The notes beneath the pieces were generated by a model that worked only from the letters and a program-made list of their open reading frames with translations, did no database searches and was not told the origin of the DNA. Positions 35,101 through 48,744 of a stretch of 64,000 nt of DNA are shown here, in pieces. This stretch comes from Blasia pusilla. Taxonomy: Eukaryota; Marchantiophyta; Marchantiopsida; Blasiales. Each line of letters starts with the position of its first letter. Position 1 is the first letter of the stretch. The DNA lies in assembly GCA_050084515.1 (NCBI GenBank), contig CM114271.1:42284001-42348000 (forward strand), given 5' to 3'. Position numbers and translations under genes: made by a program.

Positions 35101-38100
35101 ACCTACTCCTCGACCTTCGCGTATCTCCATGGTCATTGATCGAGAGACCACATCCCGAGATGCTAAATCTTTGGCTGTTGGTGCATATCTCTCCATGAAC
35201 CTCTCACCCTCACTATTCCTCAGGATACCTCCTTCTCCTCGCGAACCTGCCAGGACCCCAAACTTCAGAGCTCCTTTCCTTTGAAGGAAGAATTGAACAA
35301 GTTTTAAACACCAAATAATGGAATGTTCCTGGGTATTTTGATCCCTCTTATTTAGAACAGTAATCACACAAGGCACATTTAAACACAACCTTCAGTGATG
35401 AGACAGCCTGCTCCATAGATTCCTGTAGGATGGAATTGGACAAACTCCAAATCCTAGCAAACAACACAGTATGAAAGTCCAGTATTCAGCATGTAAGGAA
35501 ATTTTAACATCATTACCTCATCAATCAAGACACATAGAATAGAACACACTGTAACTGGAAACAGACATCAACACACAGGCAAGATTCTAAAAATATCATA
35601 CCCATTGAAAGTTAACATGTCATTAATTGTTAGTTCCCACACCCACTCAGACACCACATCTGAACACTTTTTGGTGCCCCAACTGCCTAGAAAAGGAAGA
35701 GCTACAGAGGTTTGTCCAAGTCACCTCCAAAGGAACTCCAGCACGGGCCGCCATAGCATTGCCATCACCAGTGCAGGTGTGGGCTGACGTAGCTGAAAAG
35801 TATGCCCTCCCATAACCCTAAATGAGCAGGATCAATACATGCACATACGCCAATCAAAACCATGAATGCATGCTGGATGTTCTGCTTAATTATTACAAAG
35901 ATCCTAAAAAACCAGCCCAACTCAAATACTCAATGAAAGTGTTTCATGTTATTAGTCTGACATTCAGCTCTTTCATTCATCTATCTCTAGAGAGCAGACT
36001 TTGCTCCTATGATTGCCAGTTAAAAGGGAAAAGAATACTCCAGGAACCATGTGAATCGCATGATATTACCCCGGTTGCTAATATTGTGGAATGTCCTTTG
36101 AATCGATGAAGTGTCCCATCCTCCATGTTCAATGCAATCACACCTCGGCAGGAACCTGGGGCACAGAAAAGTTTCAGATCTCTAAGATATCACAGCTAGG
36201 TTTTGCAGTTCTTAACCACTCCGATGATTTAAGGGATAAACAGTTTTAAAAGTAACTCCTTAGTTGGTAATAAACTGTGGATGTTCAAGTCAAAGCTCCT
36301 ATTCTTAGGCGAAATTCAAATTCATTAAAATGCTTAACTTAGAGCAGATGAGTAAGTTTAGTCACACAATAAACAAAAGTCACAGTTTAGTACCTTACCA
36401 TCAGTATCCATAATCAGATCTAGGGCCAGATACTCCACGAAAAACTGTGTATTGTGTTTCATAGCCTGACCATAGAGTGTGTGGAGCAAGGCATGGCCAG
36501 TTCTATCCGCAGCACATGCACACCGATATGCTTGTCCACCTATAAATTCAACCGGAAGATATAGCTATAAATAGAATATTGTTCTGTATTAAATTGAAGT
36601 CCAAGCTAATGAAAGCCAGGACCAGAGAGCTTTCACCTTCTCTGGAACATTCTGTTATCCCAAATCGTTTACAAAAAATGTGTGGGAAAATCCATGAAGC
36701 TACCTGGAGTGATAACCATACCTTTTCCAAAGTTAAGACTCTGCCCACCAAATGCACGCTGATAGATCTTACCCTCTTCAGTCCTAGAAAAAGGAAGGCC
36801 ATAATTTTCGAGTTCAAAGACAGCCTTGGGAGCTTCTCTGCACATATACTGAATGGCATCTTGATCACCTGCTCTGCCCACAACACAGTGAATGAATTAG
36901 TGCCAAAACTTTCCTTCAAGTGTGTGAAATGCAAAGGATAATGTACAACTACTGATCAGTTGTCAGGAAAGAGGCAGTCTCCAGAGAAAAACTTGCATTA
37001 GTGATGGAACAGACACTTTTTTTCTCTCTGTCCTTTAAAACGGGTCATTATTGTGTGATAATTAACACCAAAGCCATCTGCAAGAAGTGTGGCAAGTGCG
37101 TCTGAATAAGGTTCTTCTGTTTGAAACTTACCCAACCAATCACTTCCTTTTACTGTATCATACATGTGCCACCTCCAATCATCCTCTGACATATTGCCAA
37201 GTGCTGCATTAATCCCGCCCTTTGCAGATGGAAGTTGGGTTAGTTCCAAGTCAGAAAGCTGAAGTAGAGGCAATTTGCACAACTGAAAAAACCACACCGG
37301 ATGTACACTCTAGTAACTTACATACGAAGCTTTACTTGCTGTGAGACAGATGCTAGGAACTGATAAGATTCCAGCAGGCAGCCAAGTGCCTGCTCAACGT
37401 TGGATACTTCAAGCACTCAAGATCATGAAGAGGCTGTAACTGTAAAATTTTTAAAAATCTGACCCTCTCCCTGGTCGTTGTCCAATTTAGCACTCAGGGT
37501 TCTTTCACAGGCACACTATGTACTGTGAAAGTCACGCCTTGCCCTACACTGTATAATAGATGAGGGAGTTAAAAAGCATAAAGATTCACAACTCCTCAAC
37601 ATCATGAGTAAGCACTACAATCCGACCCAGAAACACCAGCAGGTGTTCACTTACTCGTGTACCTGTGCAGCAACAGTGTGTGATCGGGTTGGAAAAAGCT
37701 TGGTGATGCAGGCAGTGTTGAAGCCGTACTCCGACAGTCCAATTGCAGCTCTGAGTCCAGCTCCACCCGCACCTACAACAATAGCATCATACGTATGATC
37801 CACAATTGGATATGATGCTGGTGACCCTGCCTGTAAACACAATTACGCACCAAAAAATGAGGGGATTATCAAAATGTATAAGAAATCAATCCAGGCCCTA
37901 TTCCAAACTTTAGAACAAATAGCTGACAACATGGCCAACCTAAGAAATGATCACATGCAACTCCCCATGCTGATTCAAAAGTAATCAAAATCAGTGAAGG
38001 TGTTTCAGAGGTATAATAACACTTCAGAACTATTAATTCTGAAGGGACTCATTAGAACTGTGGCTCCTGAGTACATAAGAGTCCAGAGGACAAATGAGGT

Positions 38101-38582
38101 AAAATTGAACATCATGGTCATCCATGTGTCAAAAGCCTGGCACCAAGTCATTCCAATCCTTCAGTTACACATCCTAGAGACGTGACCTGCCAGATTCTAT
38201 AAGGGTGCATTCTTTTACGTTTGCCCTCTTTAGGAACGAGAGGTTGAACGCAACCGTCAAGATTTTGAAGTTGAGGATCATGTGAACGTGTATCTGTGCC
38301 AGAGTCTATACTACCACCAGCTAAAATCATGAGGATGAGAGGACTCTAGAGAAGATAACTTTGGCCTTCCAGACCCCTGTATGAAGCAGTCTGAAGCATA
38401 CACATTGTAGTAAGCTGTATGAAAGAGAGCATTAGAAGGCCAACCTCTCCCATAGTTGTCCCGGTAGGCGCTTGATTTGACAAAATTCGAGAACCTCGCC
38501 TAGCTGCATGGTATTGAGCAACTCTCCTTGATCCACCACTCGTGAGGGCGCCGGCCACCCCCTTCACAACCCTTCTCAGCAT
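32200..38582 (-). CDS. SDH1: Succinate dehydrogenase flavoprotein subunit, mitochondrial
   Basis: This is the FAD subunit of complex II, which oxidises succinate to fumarate in the mitochondrial matrix and passes electrons to the iron-sulfur subunit and ubiquinone. Sixteen coding exons, all GT-AG and phase-consistent: 38445-38582, 37663-37830, 37132-37219, 36722-36868, 36399-36539, 36070-36155, 35725-35817, 35390-35453, 35103-35246, 34815-35002, 34429-34603, 33958-34128, 33007-33076, 32741-32861, 32562-32599, 32200-32302. They join to 1935 bases (644 residues plus stop), close to the usual plant length. Residues 1-35 are Arg-rich and acid-free, as in a mitochondrial presequence. FAD site VVGAGGAG at about 64-71; RSHTVAAQ at about 95-102 with the His that binds FAD covalently; HPTGIYG at about 295; SRGEGG at about 310; the C-terminus ends FPPKARVY. 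It appears intact. Confidence 0.96.
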
Positions 38583-38584
38583 TT

Positions 38585-40127
38585 CTACAAAAAGAAATCC
38601 AATCCCAGCATTGTCAAATCAGAAATAAGACAACCTAGTCACTTATCACGGATGAATATGCTATGACAGATACATGGTGTCAATGTCTATCTTCTTTGTG
38701 CCTCATTCCAAATTGTCTACATGGGATAACCTTTCAAGTATCTCATCCCTTTCTTCAGCTCCACACTCATTTCATGTAAGACCTGACCTTACAATACAGC
38801 TGCATAGCTGCATTCAAAACGCGTTTTCTATTAGTATCTGATTTTTAGGCCAGACCAAAATCTCCATAGCTAAGCAGATCCCTTTCTCAAGGACTTCCTA
38901 CAACTATTAAGCGTTCCTCATTCATTGACCTAGATCAACATCAAATGTTTACTATTAAGGGGGGATAGCTTCTTAATTTGTGAACACCTCATTGCTTGAC
39001 ATATCGAAGTGCGACAGCAAGAAACGTATTCACACCGCTGGCAGCAAAAAACCTTTTTCTGGTTTTGGGGCAGAACGCAGCAAGATTATTGGCTCCATGC
39101 AAAGCGCGAGCTATACACTAGTCTTTAATAATGATTGCTTTCAATTCGCTTCATCACTCAGGGTCCGACTTGCTGTTGAGATTGAAAATTGACCTCCGTA
39201 CAGAGATTCGATTCATAGTTGAGACCAGTCATTTCACCCTAAGATTTCTGTAAGATTTGCCTGACTTTATTGATTCGTGAGCATTTTCCTACAACTGCGA
39301 TGTAGTTGAATTCTTTCTTCTGATACTCCCAGTACTGAATCCAGAGGGATTTTCCGCTTCAGGAAATTTCAGATTTAGAGACGTAGGAACTTAATCTCGT
39401 TCGATCTTGTCTGTAGGAAGGAGGATTCAAGTACAAATCGTGCTCACAATCGTGGTTTGGACGAATGTTCTTTTAAAACCCACGGCATCCACATCAACCT
39501 CCACTGACATGACCGACCAAGAGTAGAAATCTAAGTTTCAGAACTGCGAAACGGCTACAACATCCTTGTGATTGTGTCTGACTGAGTCCAAGTGTCTCAA
39601 CTAAAACAAAATGGGGAACCAGAGGAGAATGTCCATCCAGGGTTCCTAGGACACAGAGAAACCTCGATTCGGATCGAAGTCAAATTCGAAAGTGAATCCC
39701 AAAGACAGACTGACGCCAATTCGCTGAATACTAAGCTTCCAAATTTCCGACTGCAATGGAGATTCGGAGCATAGTAGAACTTGAAGAGAAATCTGAAAAG
39801 AAGGGAGAAGAACCGCACCTGCTTGCGTCCGGATTACTCACTCCGACTTATACCGTGTACCCAAACCCCAGGGCATCCAACTATCGACCGATGGAGTCTG
39901 CAACCACAGGATCCGAAGCTCCCATATCTAAGTCCTTAAGCAGAACCACCTAACTCAGATTCAGAGCACGGCTCCCTCGGAACTCTAACGCTCTGACGAC
40001 AAAACACTCAGCGCTCAAGAAAGGGAAAATCCATCGCGAACTGGACATATTCGATAGTAAAGACAAGTAAGCCAAACTTCATGTGCCTAGCACTCACCTA
40101 ATCGAACTGTGGGCATCTGTCACTTAC
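38585..40127 (-). other. Probable 5'-UTR intron of SDH1
   Basis: The start codon is preceded by an acceptor (CTTTTTGTAG then AA ATG). A strong donor, GAG then GTAAGTGAC, lies at 40127 on the minus strand, giving a 1.54-kb leader intron and an untranslated first exon from about 40255 to 40128. Alternative donors near 39829 and 40098 are weaker. Transcript data would be needed to confirm it. Confidence 0.5.
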
Positions 40128-40280
40128 CTCCTCTGCCCTGATCCGATCCGATCGGAGCTCGCGTTTCAAATTTCCCGCAACCGCAAGAAACTCTCGAGGT
40201 CAAGCTGCAGGTGCAGGACTGCGTTCACACATATTGATTCGTTCGTCTTGCCTCGGACTCTCAGTTCACCAATGAAAGAA

Positions 40281-40296
40281 TATAAAAATAAATATA
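40281..40296 (-). promoter_or_regulatory. TATA-like promoter element of SDH1
   Basis: The minus strand reads TATATTTATTTTTATA just upstream of the predicted untranslated first exon. Its position suits transcription starting near 40255. Confidence 0.4.
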
Positions 40297-40403
40297 TTAA
40301 CCTGTTTCTCCTTTCTATTTTCCTCAGAACACTAAATGGCGTATCTGACTAGGCTCGCCTAGCATAGCATACGGGGGACTCCACGGGTTTAGAAACCCTT
40401 GCG

Positions 40404-40428
40404 AAACGTGGCCAGCAAAGCCACGTTT
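40404..40428 (-). promoter_or_regulatory. Inverted pair of ACGTGGC motifs upstream of SDH1
   Basis: AAACGTGGC at 40404-40412 faces GCCACGTTT at 40420-40428 across seven bases. ACGTGGC is the core of ABRE/G-box elements bound by plant bZIP factors. It lies about 110-145 bp upstream of the TATA-like element. The regulatory role is inferred from motif and position only. Confidence 0.35.
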
Positions 40429-40429
40429 A

Positions 40430-43400
40430 GCATGGCTGATGTGGACGTGGGGAAGCCTTGGAATGCGAATGTAACAAAGCCTTATAATATCGACTACTTC
40501 AGTCTCCTGTGTTCTCTTTCCGGATTCGGGTAAAAGTGGAAACGTCCCATAACCACATGCAGAAACCTACCTTTAAAATTCCAATTGGCGAAATTTTATT
40601 TTTGCAACAAACAAAACATGAGAAAAGCATGAAGAAATTTGATTATGGTATCAAAGAACAAGAATGCGACCATGTAGGACTAATCCGATCTTTGTTATTA
40701 CACATGAGCGATTGATACATTAGGTTTGGGGTCGTGGTTGTGTTATTGTGAACTAGGTAGTAGGCACTAATGTAATTGAATATTTAGGTAATAGACACTA
40801 ATTTAACTGAATATTTATGAATGGGCACATAAGAGATTCTACCAACATTAACAATATATGTGTACGAAGCTAGTCCAACCACCGACAACGAAATGTGCGT
40901 GTTACACGAAAGTTTTTGGGTTAAACAATAGAGACATTATAGCTTTTTTTATAGTAGTCAACGAATGTTGGGAACTTTTAGTTTCAAAAGTTTGCAAAAA
41001 CCTACATACAATTGCCTTTTGCTCATAAATCAAGAACGTATGTGCGTGACTGCAAATTTTGTGTCATGAATAGAGACATTGCATGAAGATAACGTAATAT
41101 TTTCCAGAAAGATCATGACCACAATTGTGGTGCAGCCATGCTAATATATCACTTACTATGTATTCAATACATTTCTATTCACTTATGTAAGACTCATGTG
41201 AAGTGAGAAGAGCCTTTTGTGAGATGTATACTTTGAAGCTCAGAATTTTGAAGATATTCGGTTCGTGGAATTACATATTACATGGACTACCGAACAAAAA
41301 GAATTTCACATTTTTCCCTGGCTATTTAGAAAGGAAAGAAAAACAAACACTAAAGGCTAGACGAAGTTCAATAGCTGCAAAATGGAGTTGGTACTTGCTT
41401 GTCAACATTGAATGTAAAATTTGCTGACTTGTAAACGCCGAAGGCAAAATGTGAAAACATTTCTAATATGTATACTAAAGCTTGACCAAAGCCGGATTAG
41501 GCCGAGCAAAGCAAAGGAGTAGGTGATACTAAAGATATAACTACTTCATAATGGACAGGTACTCCAATTGTTTAATATACATATCAAGCTCAATGTCAGT
41601 AGGATAGTGATGTGCACAATGTTGGCCAAGTACACATAGCTCTGCACATATGTTCCTTCGTTGTTGATGTACTCGTATGATTTTGTCCACTCGATGGCCA
41701 TTACCTGCATACTCCATTACTTCTCTCAAAATTTGTTATGTTCCTCAGCACGGACAAGCTAACCCTATACAACCTGATTTTTTTCAGTGCTTCTTCAAAT
41801 AAGAAGGTTAGAACTATATCAATAGAAGATGTCGGGTCCGCTATGTCTGATATGCGTGATTTGTTTATGCACAAGCGCTGTTTTTTGTGACGCCCATCAT
41901 GAACTCAAGTCGGGTTCGGTAGTCGCTGCTAGTAGAGTCTTGTGGAGTTGCAATCTTTTATACATTACAACACACCATTATGTCAACATACTTAATTTTC
42001 CAACAATGTAATGGTAGACAACTAAAACTATTATGTTTACTACTAAACTATGTATAGTCCTTTTTTATTACTAATGTAAAAGTCAAACAAAAAAAAGATA
42101 TCCAGATTAATAACCTTTTGAATATTGAATACAGAGAACAAACATAAAGACCATTAGAGTGTCCACAAGAAAATCACACGGCGCAAAAAATAACTAATTA
42201 AATGAAATAAAGCACACCAGGTATCAGAATGATTTCACTGCAAGTGCTCAATAGGGTATATAATGCAACTTAACATAAGGTTTAATTTTCCACAAATAAA
42301 ATTTTGTTTCAAAAGTGAGAAAAAATTAGGTTGGAAGTCGTGTTTAGGCTAATAAGCTTGGTTGGTGGTAGAAAAGTTTAATAAGGCAAAAAAAACCTTA
42401 TAATGTAGTGAGATATATATATATCAATGAATACATAATGAGTAGGGAAATATCTTCAAATACCTGCGCAACAGTTGTGTTAATTGCACTTGCGTTTATA
42501 GGGTGACTCAAGCAGTACAGCTCCTTGATATGATGTACTTTCGTTGTGAAACTGAAATGTAGTTGGGCCTCTAGTTGCTAGGATAGTGTCATCATATGGT
42601 AGGGTAATAGGTGTTTGTTGGCTTTCAATGGCGTTTTGACGCTCTATTTTTGGTGCATCATAGATAGTTCCATTGTCATGAATGTTTTTCAGACGTGTGA
42701 GTAAATGAGCAACTTTGGCAGATGATAATGAAATTATCATGTCAATAGGCAACTTCATAATAACTCTCAACTCTTGGAATTGGTTTGGCTTTATCCCCCT
42801 ATTAATAGAGCATAGTGTACTACAGTCTGTTGAGGAGTCAGTTCGTCCTCGTTGAACTGAACTCCTTTGTATAACATCACTTCCTTCTGGATGTCTTTTG
42901 TGCACAAAAAAGTAGCATTTAGATGTTTCAGGCTAATTCAATTTTAGTTAAACTATTGATTAAATGATTGATTAATAAATAAATCGGAAAGTACATACCG
43001 TGGTCGGAGATTGCTTCCTTAAATCTCTGAAGAAAGTTGCCCATATCTCCTTTGATCAATCATTTGACTCATCTGACTGCTGGAGACATGCTCAACCCAA
43101 TGAGAGTGGTGAAGTACTAAATTGTTTGCATACTTTAATTGAGTGTCCATTGGTGGAATTATAGGGATATGAATTTCGTCGGGTAGCTCAACCATATCAA
43201 AATCATCTTGGAAAAATTAACAAACAACTTTGGTACATGAGAGTGACATTGTTAGCACTATTACTTAGATGTATAAAAAGGTAACATCATTGGGGCAGAT
43301 TTTGCAAGCCGATTTGTTGTTGAGTGGTTGGTTTATTGGTGGGGAGATGTTTAAGAAGATGTAGATTAGTATGTAAAAGGTGTTTTCTGAAAAGTGTTAT

Positions 43401-43655
43401 ACAAACTTGAGTAGTTCGCTAAACTTGGTTGTTGGTATTGTGAACCAAGTATTGTGGTGTGATGATAGGATTTTGGTAGTCATCCGAGTTGCTTCCGTTG
43501 AACAAAATGGTATTTGGTTGTGCTACTAGAGTTGGAGTGATAGTCTGTGTCAAATTTGGCATGTGTGGATTTGAAGTAGATTGCCTTCTTCCCTGGACTC
43601 TTGTTGATCCTTCACTAGTCGCCGTACTACTTACACACGGTCAACATTATCTATA
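40430..43655. other. Intergenic, 3' side of the Helitron relic
   Basis: AT-rich with no recognised gene. The minus-strand frame 42480-42905 (141 codons) and the reading around 43020-43200 (DDFDMVELPDEIHIPIIPPM) may belong to the Helitron but match no domain I know. Confidence 0.4.
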
Positions 43656-44199
43656 AGTATGGAAGACATTCCAAAGTGAGTCACGTTAGTTGCCCAAATA
43701 CATTAAAATCCGCATGCTGCAGTGAACCAATGATATGCAGTTTAGCTCTGGTTTTGACCCTCGACAACATAACATATACAAGAGCTAGGGCAAAAGCAGT
43801 CTCTATGACCAAAAGGCACTTCCCACTCAAAGTTAGATCTTGGCTCTTATGTGTTGTTCAAGCATACCCTAAAATAAGGGGGAAAGGTATGGTTTTTTTT
43901 GTTGGGACCATGTCGGAGAGTAGCAAAGTTGGTTATACTAATCTTAATTACCTTGTTATTTGAGTGTAGCATAAATGTTATAGTCACAACCTCACAACCC
44001 TTATAACTTCAATCTATAATTGTTGTTGATGTGTCATTTTCCGCCTAGATTTATAAATCTACATTAGAAGTAAGGAGTACTCTTCAACCAATTGCTGCAA
44101 ACTGAAGTTGATGAAAAGTAGAATCAAATATCCATTGAGGAAATTGTGAATTAGAAAGAGCCTCGGTAGAAATATGTATAGGAAAGATGTCAGCCGAAC

Positions 44200-46535
44200 C
44201 CTTGTTGTGTCGAGAGCCTTTCTTCAAGTAAGGACGGACCTTCTAGCTATAGTGGACGTAGTTGATGCAAGTCGAACTTTATAAGAAGTTATCTTTTTTC
44301 AGTACAAAATTCTTATGTAAACCCTCCATTATTTCACGACAAGAATCACGAATGGTAGTGCCGAGGCGATCACTTCTTCATAACATGGAATCCTGAAATT
44401 CCTAACTATGAAATCCCTCTAAACTACTTTATGTATGTACACAAGGAAAATAGCATAACTAGTGTTAAACCCTACTTAAGAAAGCCTATTGACGTCCATG
44501 GATTGCTATATTAGGACATACAAAGCACAATCCCATGTCCTTTCGTACGTGACTATAGGAAGACTCACCGGAGTTGGAGATTGCATGACTTGGTTCATGA
44601 AGCCTCCCCAAAGTGTTAAACTAGATAGTGAGTGAACCAATGCCTATCTACAAAGATAATTTTGACATAATACGCATTAAGGAAAGGAAAATCGTGCACA
44701 CTCGTGCTCCATCCCTTTCCATACTTGATAGACATCCTCTACCTTCCTCTAGAATAGAGTTTGGCGAAGTTGCTCTCCCAAGAGGGGTAATCCACTCTCA
44801 TTGGGAAAAATAACAAGCCAAACCATCCACTATTTCTAGTATGACTAAACTCCTTAAGATGACAAGTGTCTCATCTCTACACATACCACACTCTAAAATC
44901 ATTTTGAAGAACAGACCATGGTCAAGTTATTCTCCGAAGAGGGATAATCCACTCTCATTGGAAGAGCAAGAAATCCCAAAGCCATACACTCAAGAGTGAC
45001 ACGAGAGACTCAAGATGTGAAGTAGAATGTGATGAACCTTTAAAGGTCCCTCCTCTTTATATACTCACAAGGGATCCACAAGAGTACAAAATAGGGCTAA
45101 TCTTATCTTGTGCCACATGGCTTCCTCTCAAGGCTTAGCCAATCACATTTTGACACAAGTAGATTACCTCTTATCTCTTCCAAAATATCTTCTTTTACTC
45201 ACTTCCTATCTTCCAAACTACCCCTACTACCCTAGCCACCAACCAAGACTACTATTTTTTTCTTTCATTAAAGCACCAACCCCATTACTTTAATTCTTTA
45301 ATCCTATTATTATTTATTATCTCTTTTTCCTAAAGTTGGGCCAACACAAATGAACCATCCTAAAGAGGTTTAAACCTGGGAATTTTATTTTCCTAGGCTA
45401 ATATAATTAATACTAATAAAACTTTCTCTAACACTTAATGATAGAGGAGTTTACATAGTAGGTGTCGTGCGCCTACTCTCCTAGAACGTTAATCTTTGTT
45501 GTTACGGAAGCGTACGTTCAGTAGGTCACGCTCTCAACGCTGATCTGCATCCAAACACGCACTTTGGTTACTCGGGTCTTGGATCATTCAGCGGGCTAAC
45601 TTTTTGAGTTCTCTTCTCGATCTCTCACCAAGCTCAACCTTCCTAGTTTAGCGGTTTACAACACGGGCAAGTCTCGAAAGACTTGGGACAGACTTTCTGG
45701 TCGGTTCAAGAACCTCAAACGACGCGTTTCGCGCTTGACGGTTCCAACTTTCCGATGGACATCCAATGAGTTTCTAAATGAGACTCGCACAAAGTGAATC
45801 TCGGGTCGGAATCCAAGTGTGGTGTACAAAGTCCATTCCCTTGGATCAGGTTTGGGTTTCAAGTTCCAACGTCAAACTCTCATTCCATCCCGTGCCTTTG
45901 AGACGCCATTTGATGCTTAAAGTGGGGATTCATGTTCTAAGATATCTTGGAGAGACTCCTCCCTTACTAGTACTTTTGGGGATCTCCGGGGTTCCCTACA
46001 CATAGGGAAAGACACCCGGGCCTCTCCAATTTGCCCTCAACCCGATTGCTCTCACAGTTATTTTCGGCTAATATCTCAATCTATACTTATGCGTTTGCTG
46101 AGCTCTTTGGTGCGTTGGAAGCGTCTCAAGATAATTTTTCAATGCTTCCTTATTTGTCTCAAACTCATCTTGGGGCTAAACTTTATGGTCCAAAACATAG
46201 TCAAATTCCCCAAACGCTAGTCGTGTTCCAAAACTGGTTCTCACCTCTTTGACAACCAACCTTCCAAGACTCAACTCATCTCAAGTCTTGGCTCGCGTTT
46301 GGTCTAGGTTTCTTGGTCGTGACCACTAGTGCATGAAATGCATAACTCTATTCCGCGTTTCGTCTCTTGGACTTTTTGAAGAGACCTTCCCAAAAGCCTT
46401 TCCAAAGCGCGATCATCGAAGTGTGAGTCTACTTGAGTTCTGATTTTCAGCTTGGCGCATATTTACTGTTGTTTGGTTATGAGGGTCGCGACACTAGGTG
46501 ATTTTATTATTTGACACCGTATATTCTCTGAAGAG
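44200..46535 (+). repeat. Dispersed repeat R, copy R2, inserted in the Helitron helicase
   Basis: It shares the R1 landmark order (GAATCACGAATGGTAGTGCC, CCACTCTCATTGG cores, GGGATCCACAAGAGT) and extends further at the right, as R3 does, to a GACACCG end. Its length is inflated by the solo LTR at 45463-46493. Helitron coding sequence lies on both sides, so R2 arrived after the Helitron. Confidence 0.7.
45463..46493. mobile_element. Solo LTR nested in R2
   Basis: It begins TGTCGTGCGCC and ends GGGTCGCGACA, the TG...CA inverted-end form typical of Ty3-gypsy LTRs. It is flanked by GTAGG (45458-45462) and CTAGG (46494-46498), a near-perfect 5-bp target duplication. The sister copy R3 has the uninterrupted site near 49505, which confirms an insertion of about 1.03 kb. 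No internal retroelement genes remain, so it is a solo LTR left by recombination. Confidence 0.65.
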
Positions 46536-48744
46536 CAACAACGTTGTAGAGTTGAACATCAACACGATGGGAACATATGATTTTGGTATCTTGTTGGATA
46601 AAGTCTATGCCAACATCTTCCTCAATAAAAAAAATCTCCAAAATAAGTATCTATTTCCTCATCCGTAGGTATTTTTACTCTCACTTGAGATAGGAATTTG
46701 AGGAGCCCACAATCCTAACGTACTATGCGTCATGGGAGTACTTAGCTCATACTTACATGTAGTCTTACAAAATGGTGATGAAGAGATGTGACACAATAGG
46801 CACATTGGAACAATGTTGTGTTGACAAACTAGTGGTAATTGACAAAGATCACCTAATAATAAAATAAAATTTGTTGAGAAGGGATCCAAATATGAAGATG
46901 GACTTACTTGAAGTAACCTCATCCCAATTATTTGGAGCAACCGAGGTGTTAGCATTGAACACTCGTCTATAACTATAACTTTAGCATTCTTAAGGCGACT
47001 CTACTGATCATATTCAATATGCATTGATGGCAAGTCTTCTTTCACAAGTCTGGCAGATGCAAAAAGGACAATTGTCGCTTTCCCATGAAGTCTTACAACA
47101 ACGATACCAATCGTGGCTCTTAACAATGTAGGAATGGAGTTCAATGACCAATACTTCTACGTAAAGTGAATAAACAACGTCTTACCACAGGCTGGTGGGT
47201 CAATTATAATAACCAAACGAGAAGGTATTTTTCTGTTGGATTGATATAGATATGCTTGCTCTTCATTTAGGAGATGAAAAGGCAATGCCTCCTCTTTGTT
47301 AAGATGAATGTCTTATGAATCACAAGAAAGTTGCTATTGATTGCTAGAAAATGAGTTGGGACAAATATTGAATAAGAGATCTAGACCAATAATATCCATA
47401 ACAATTTGATCACAATTTCACTTGTGTGAACTTCACTCCACAAGTTCATCACAATGTGCCGCTTTTTTTTCCTCTACAACAGAGCTGGGATCCTGAAAAA
47501 AAATTCTATAGATTCACTCATGCAAATACATCCACTTGGGAGATAGTACTGTAAGAATTTTAGACTCAGACTTGAATGTTATCTTGTAGAGTAAGATATT
47601 ATAGAAGAACTTATTTGACTGGTGTAAGGGATGGAACTCAGTAAAGCGCACCACCCAATTTGTTCTATACACTAAGTTCCCAATGGAGTCAAATCCAACG
47701 AAGTTTTCAGAGTTTCTTGTATTTGTTCTCAACACTTCATATCCAGTCTAGAAGTCAATAAATGTTAAATCATGAAGGCATGGAGGGCGATGGTAGTACA
47801 ATATTATAGTATGTATATACAACAAGGTCCGCCTATGAGGAGGACTTGAATCAATATATTCAACACTTTGAGATCTCTGAATGATGGGAATTTCAATGCC
47901 GTTAAGGCCGCTTCACTTGATGATACTGATTTATTTAGCACCAAGCCAAAAACAAGGCGTAGTTTTATCTCATCCAACCATTCAGGGACCAAGCACCTTG
48001 CACATTCTGTAGTAATGTTGAGATAACCTTGTGGTTCTAATTTCAGGGCATATTTCAACAAGTAAAATGCCCACTAAATATTGGTTACACGTTGTAGATT
48101 CATGTGTGCACTCCAAAGCTGCAGTACACTCGAGTGGTAAGGGATGACATTTCGGTGTTCATAATCAGGTTTGTAGTACCTCCATTTCATGTTCTTTGGA
48201 TCTATGGAAGGTTGTATATCCAAGTTTGGGCCCATATGGCATTTTGGAAGATGGTCTTTTGTCCCCCTATTAACACAAACACCTTGCTTAGATATATGCA
48301 ATTTCTTGGTGGTAGCATACTCATATACTGTATTTATAACATCAACCTTTTCGCTTGACAAACTAGGCTAGTTATTCTTTTAAGGATTGTAGCAACAAAT
48401 TTCTGATGTAACCTGATCAATATATGTCTTGTCAATCCAAAGTATTATGTAACAATGTAGGCTACCCCGACCTTATAAATCATATCGAACTAAATAGTTG
48501 TGTATCTGTCCTATTATTTATAAACCACAAAAAATATAGTCACGCACAAAGAGTTTCAGTCTGGTGTGAAATAGAACAGCGGATTCAACATGTGTGTCTC
48601 TCCATGTGAAAGAAGGATTAAACGAGAAGCTCTATATCTCCAATTTCTAGCTATCTTGTTTCAAATACTTCATCGAAAGTAAGTGTCAAAAAGAAGTCAG
48701 TTAGCCCCCATTTTTTAACCATTGCTTTAAGGGTTGCAAGTGTC

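Larger units (their letters stand above)
43660..48735 (-). mobile_element. Helitron RepHel relic interrupted by other elements
   Basis: Read on the minus strand, pieces occur in the order of a plant Helitron Rep/helicase. Near 48.7 kb: DFFLTLTFDEV, then RGSLHCYIILW (the HUH nickase motif with the second His changed to Tyr). 48074-48361 has a VIPYHSSVLQLWSAHMN-type block. 47804-48061 has VPEWLDEI...SVSSSEAAL. 47514-47735 has FHPLHQSNKFFYNILLY. Near 47220: IIIDPPACGKT (Walker A). Near 46960: VIVIDECSML (motif II). Near 46860: LLLGDLCQLP. The C-terminal part resumes at about 43960-43660 with TTHKSQDLTL and VYVMLSRV. Stops and frameshifts are numerous. Element R2 (44.2-46.5 kb) splits the helicase. 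The exact termini were not found. Confidence 0.7.

Noticed and set aside
36579-36941. 120-codon plus-strand frame in SDH1
   Set aside because: It overlaps SDH1 exon 4 and its flanking introns on the opposite strand and has no domain.
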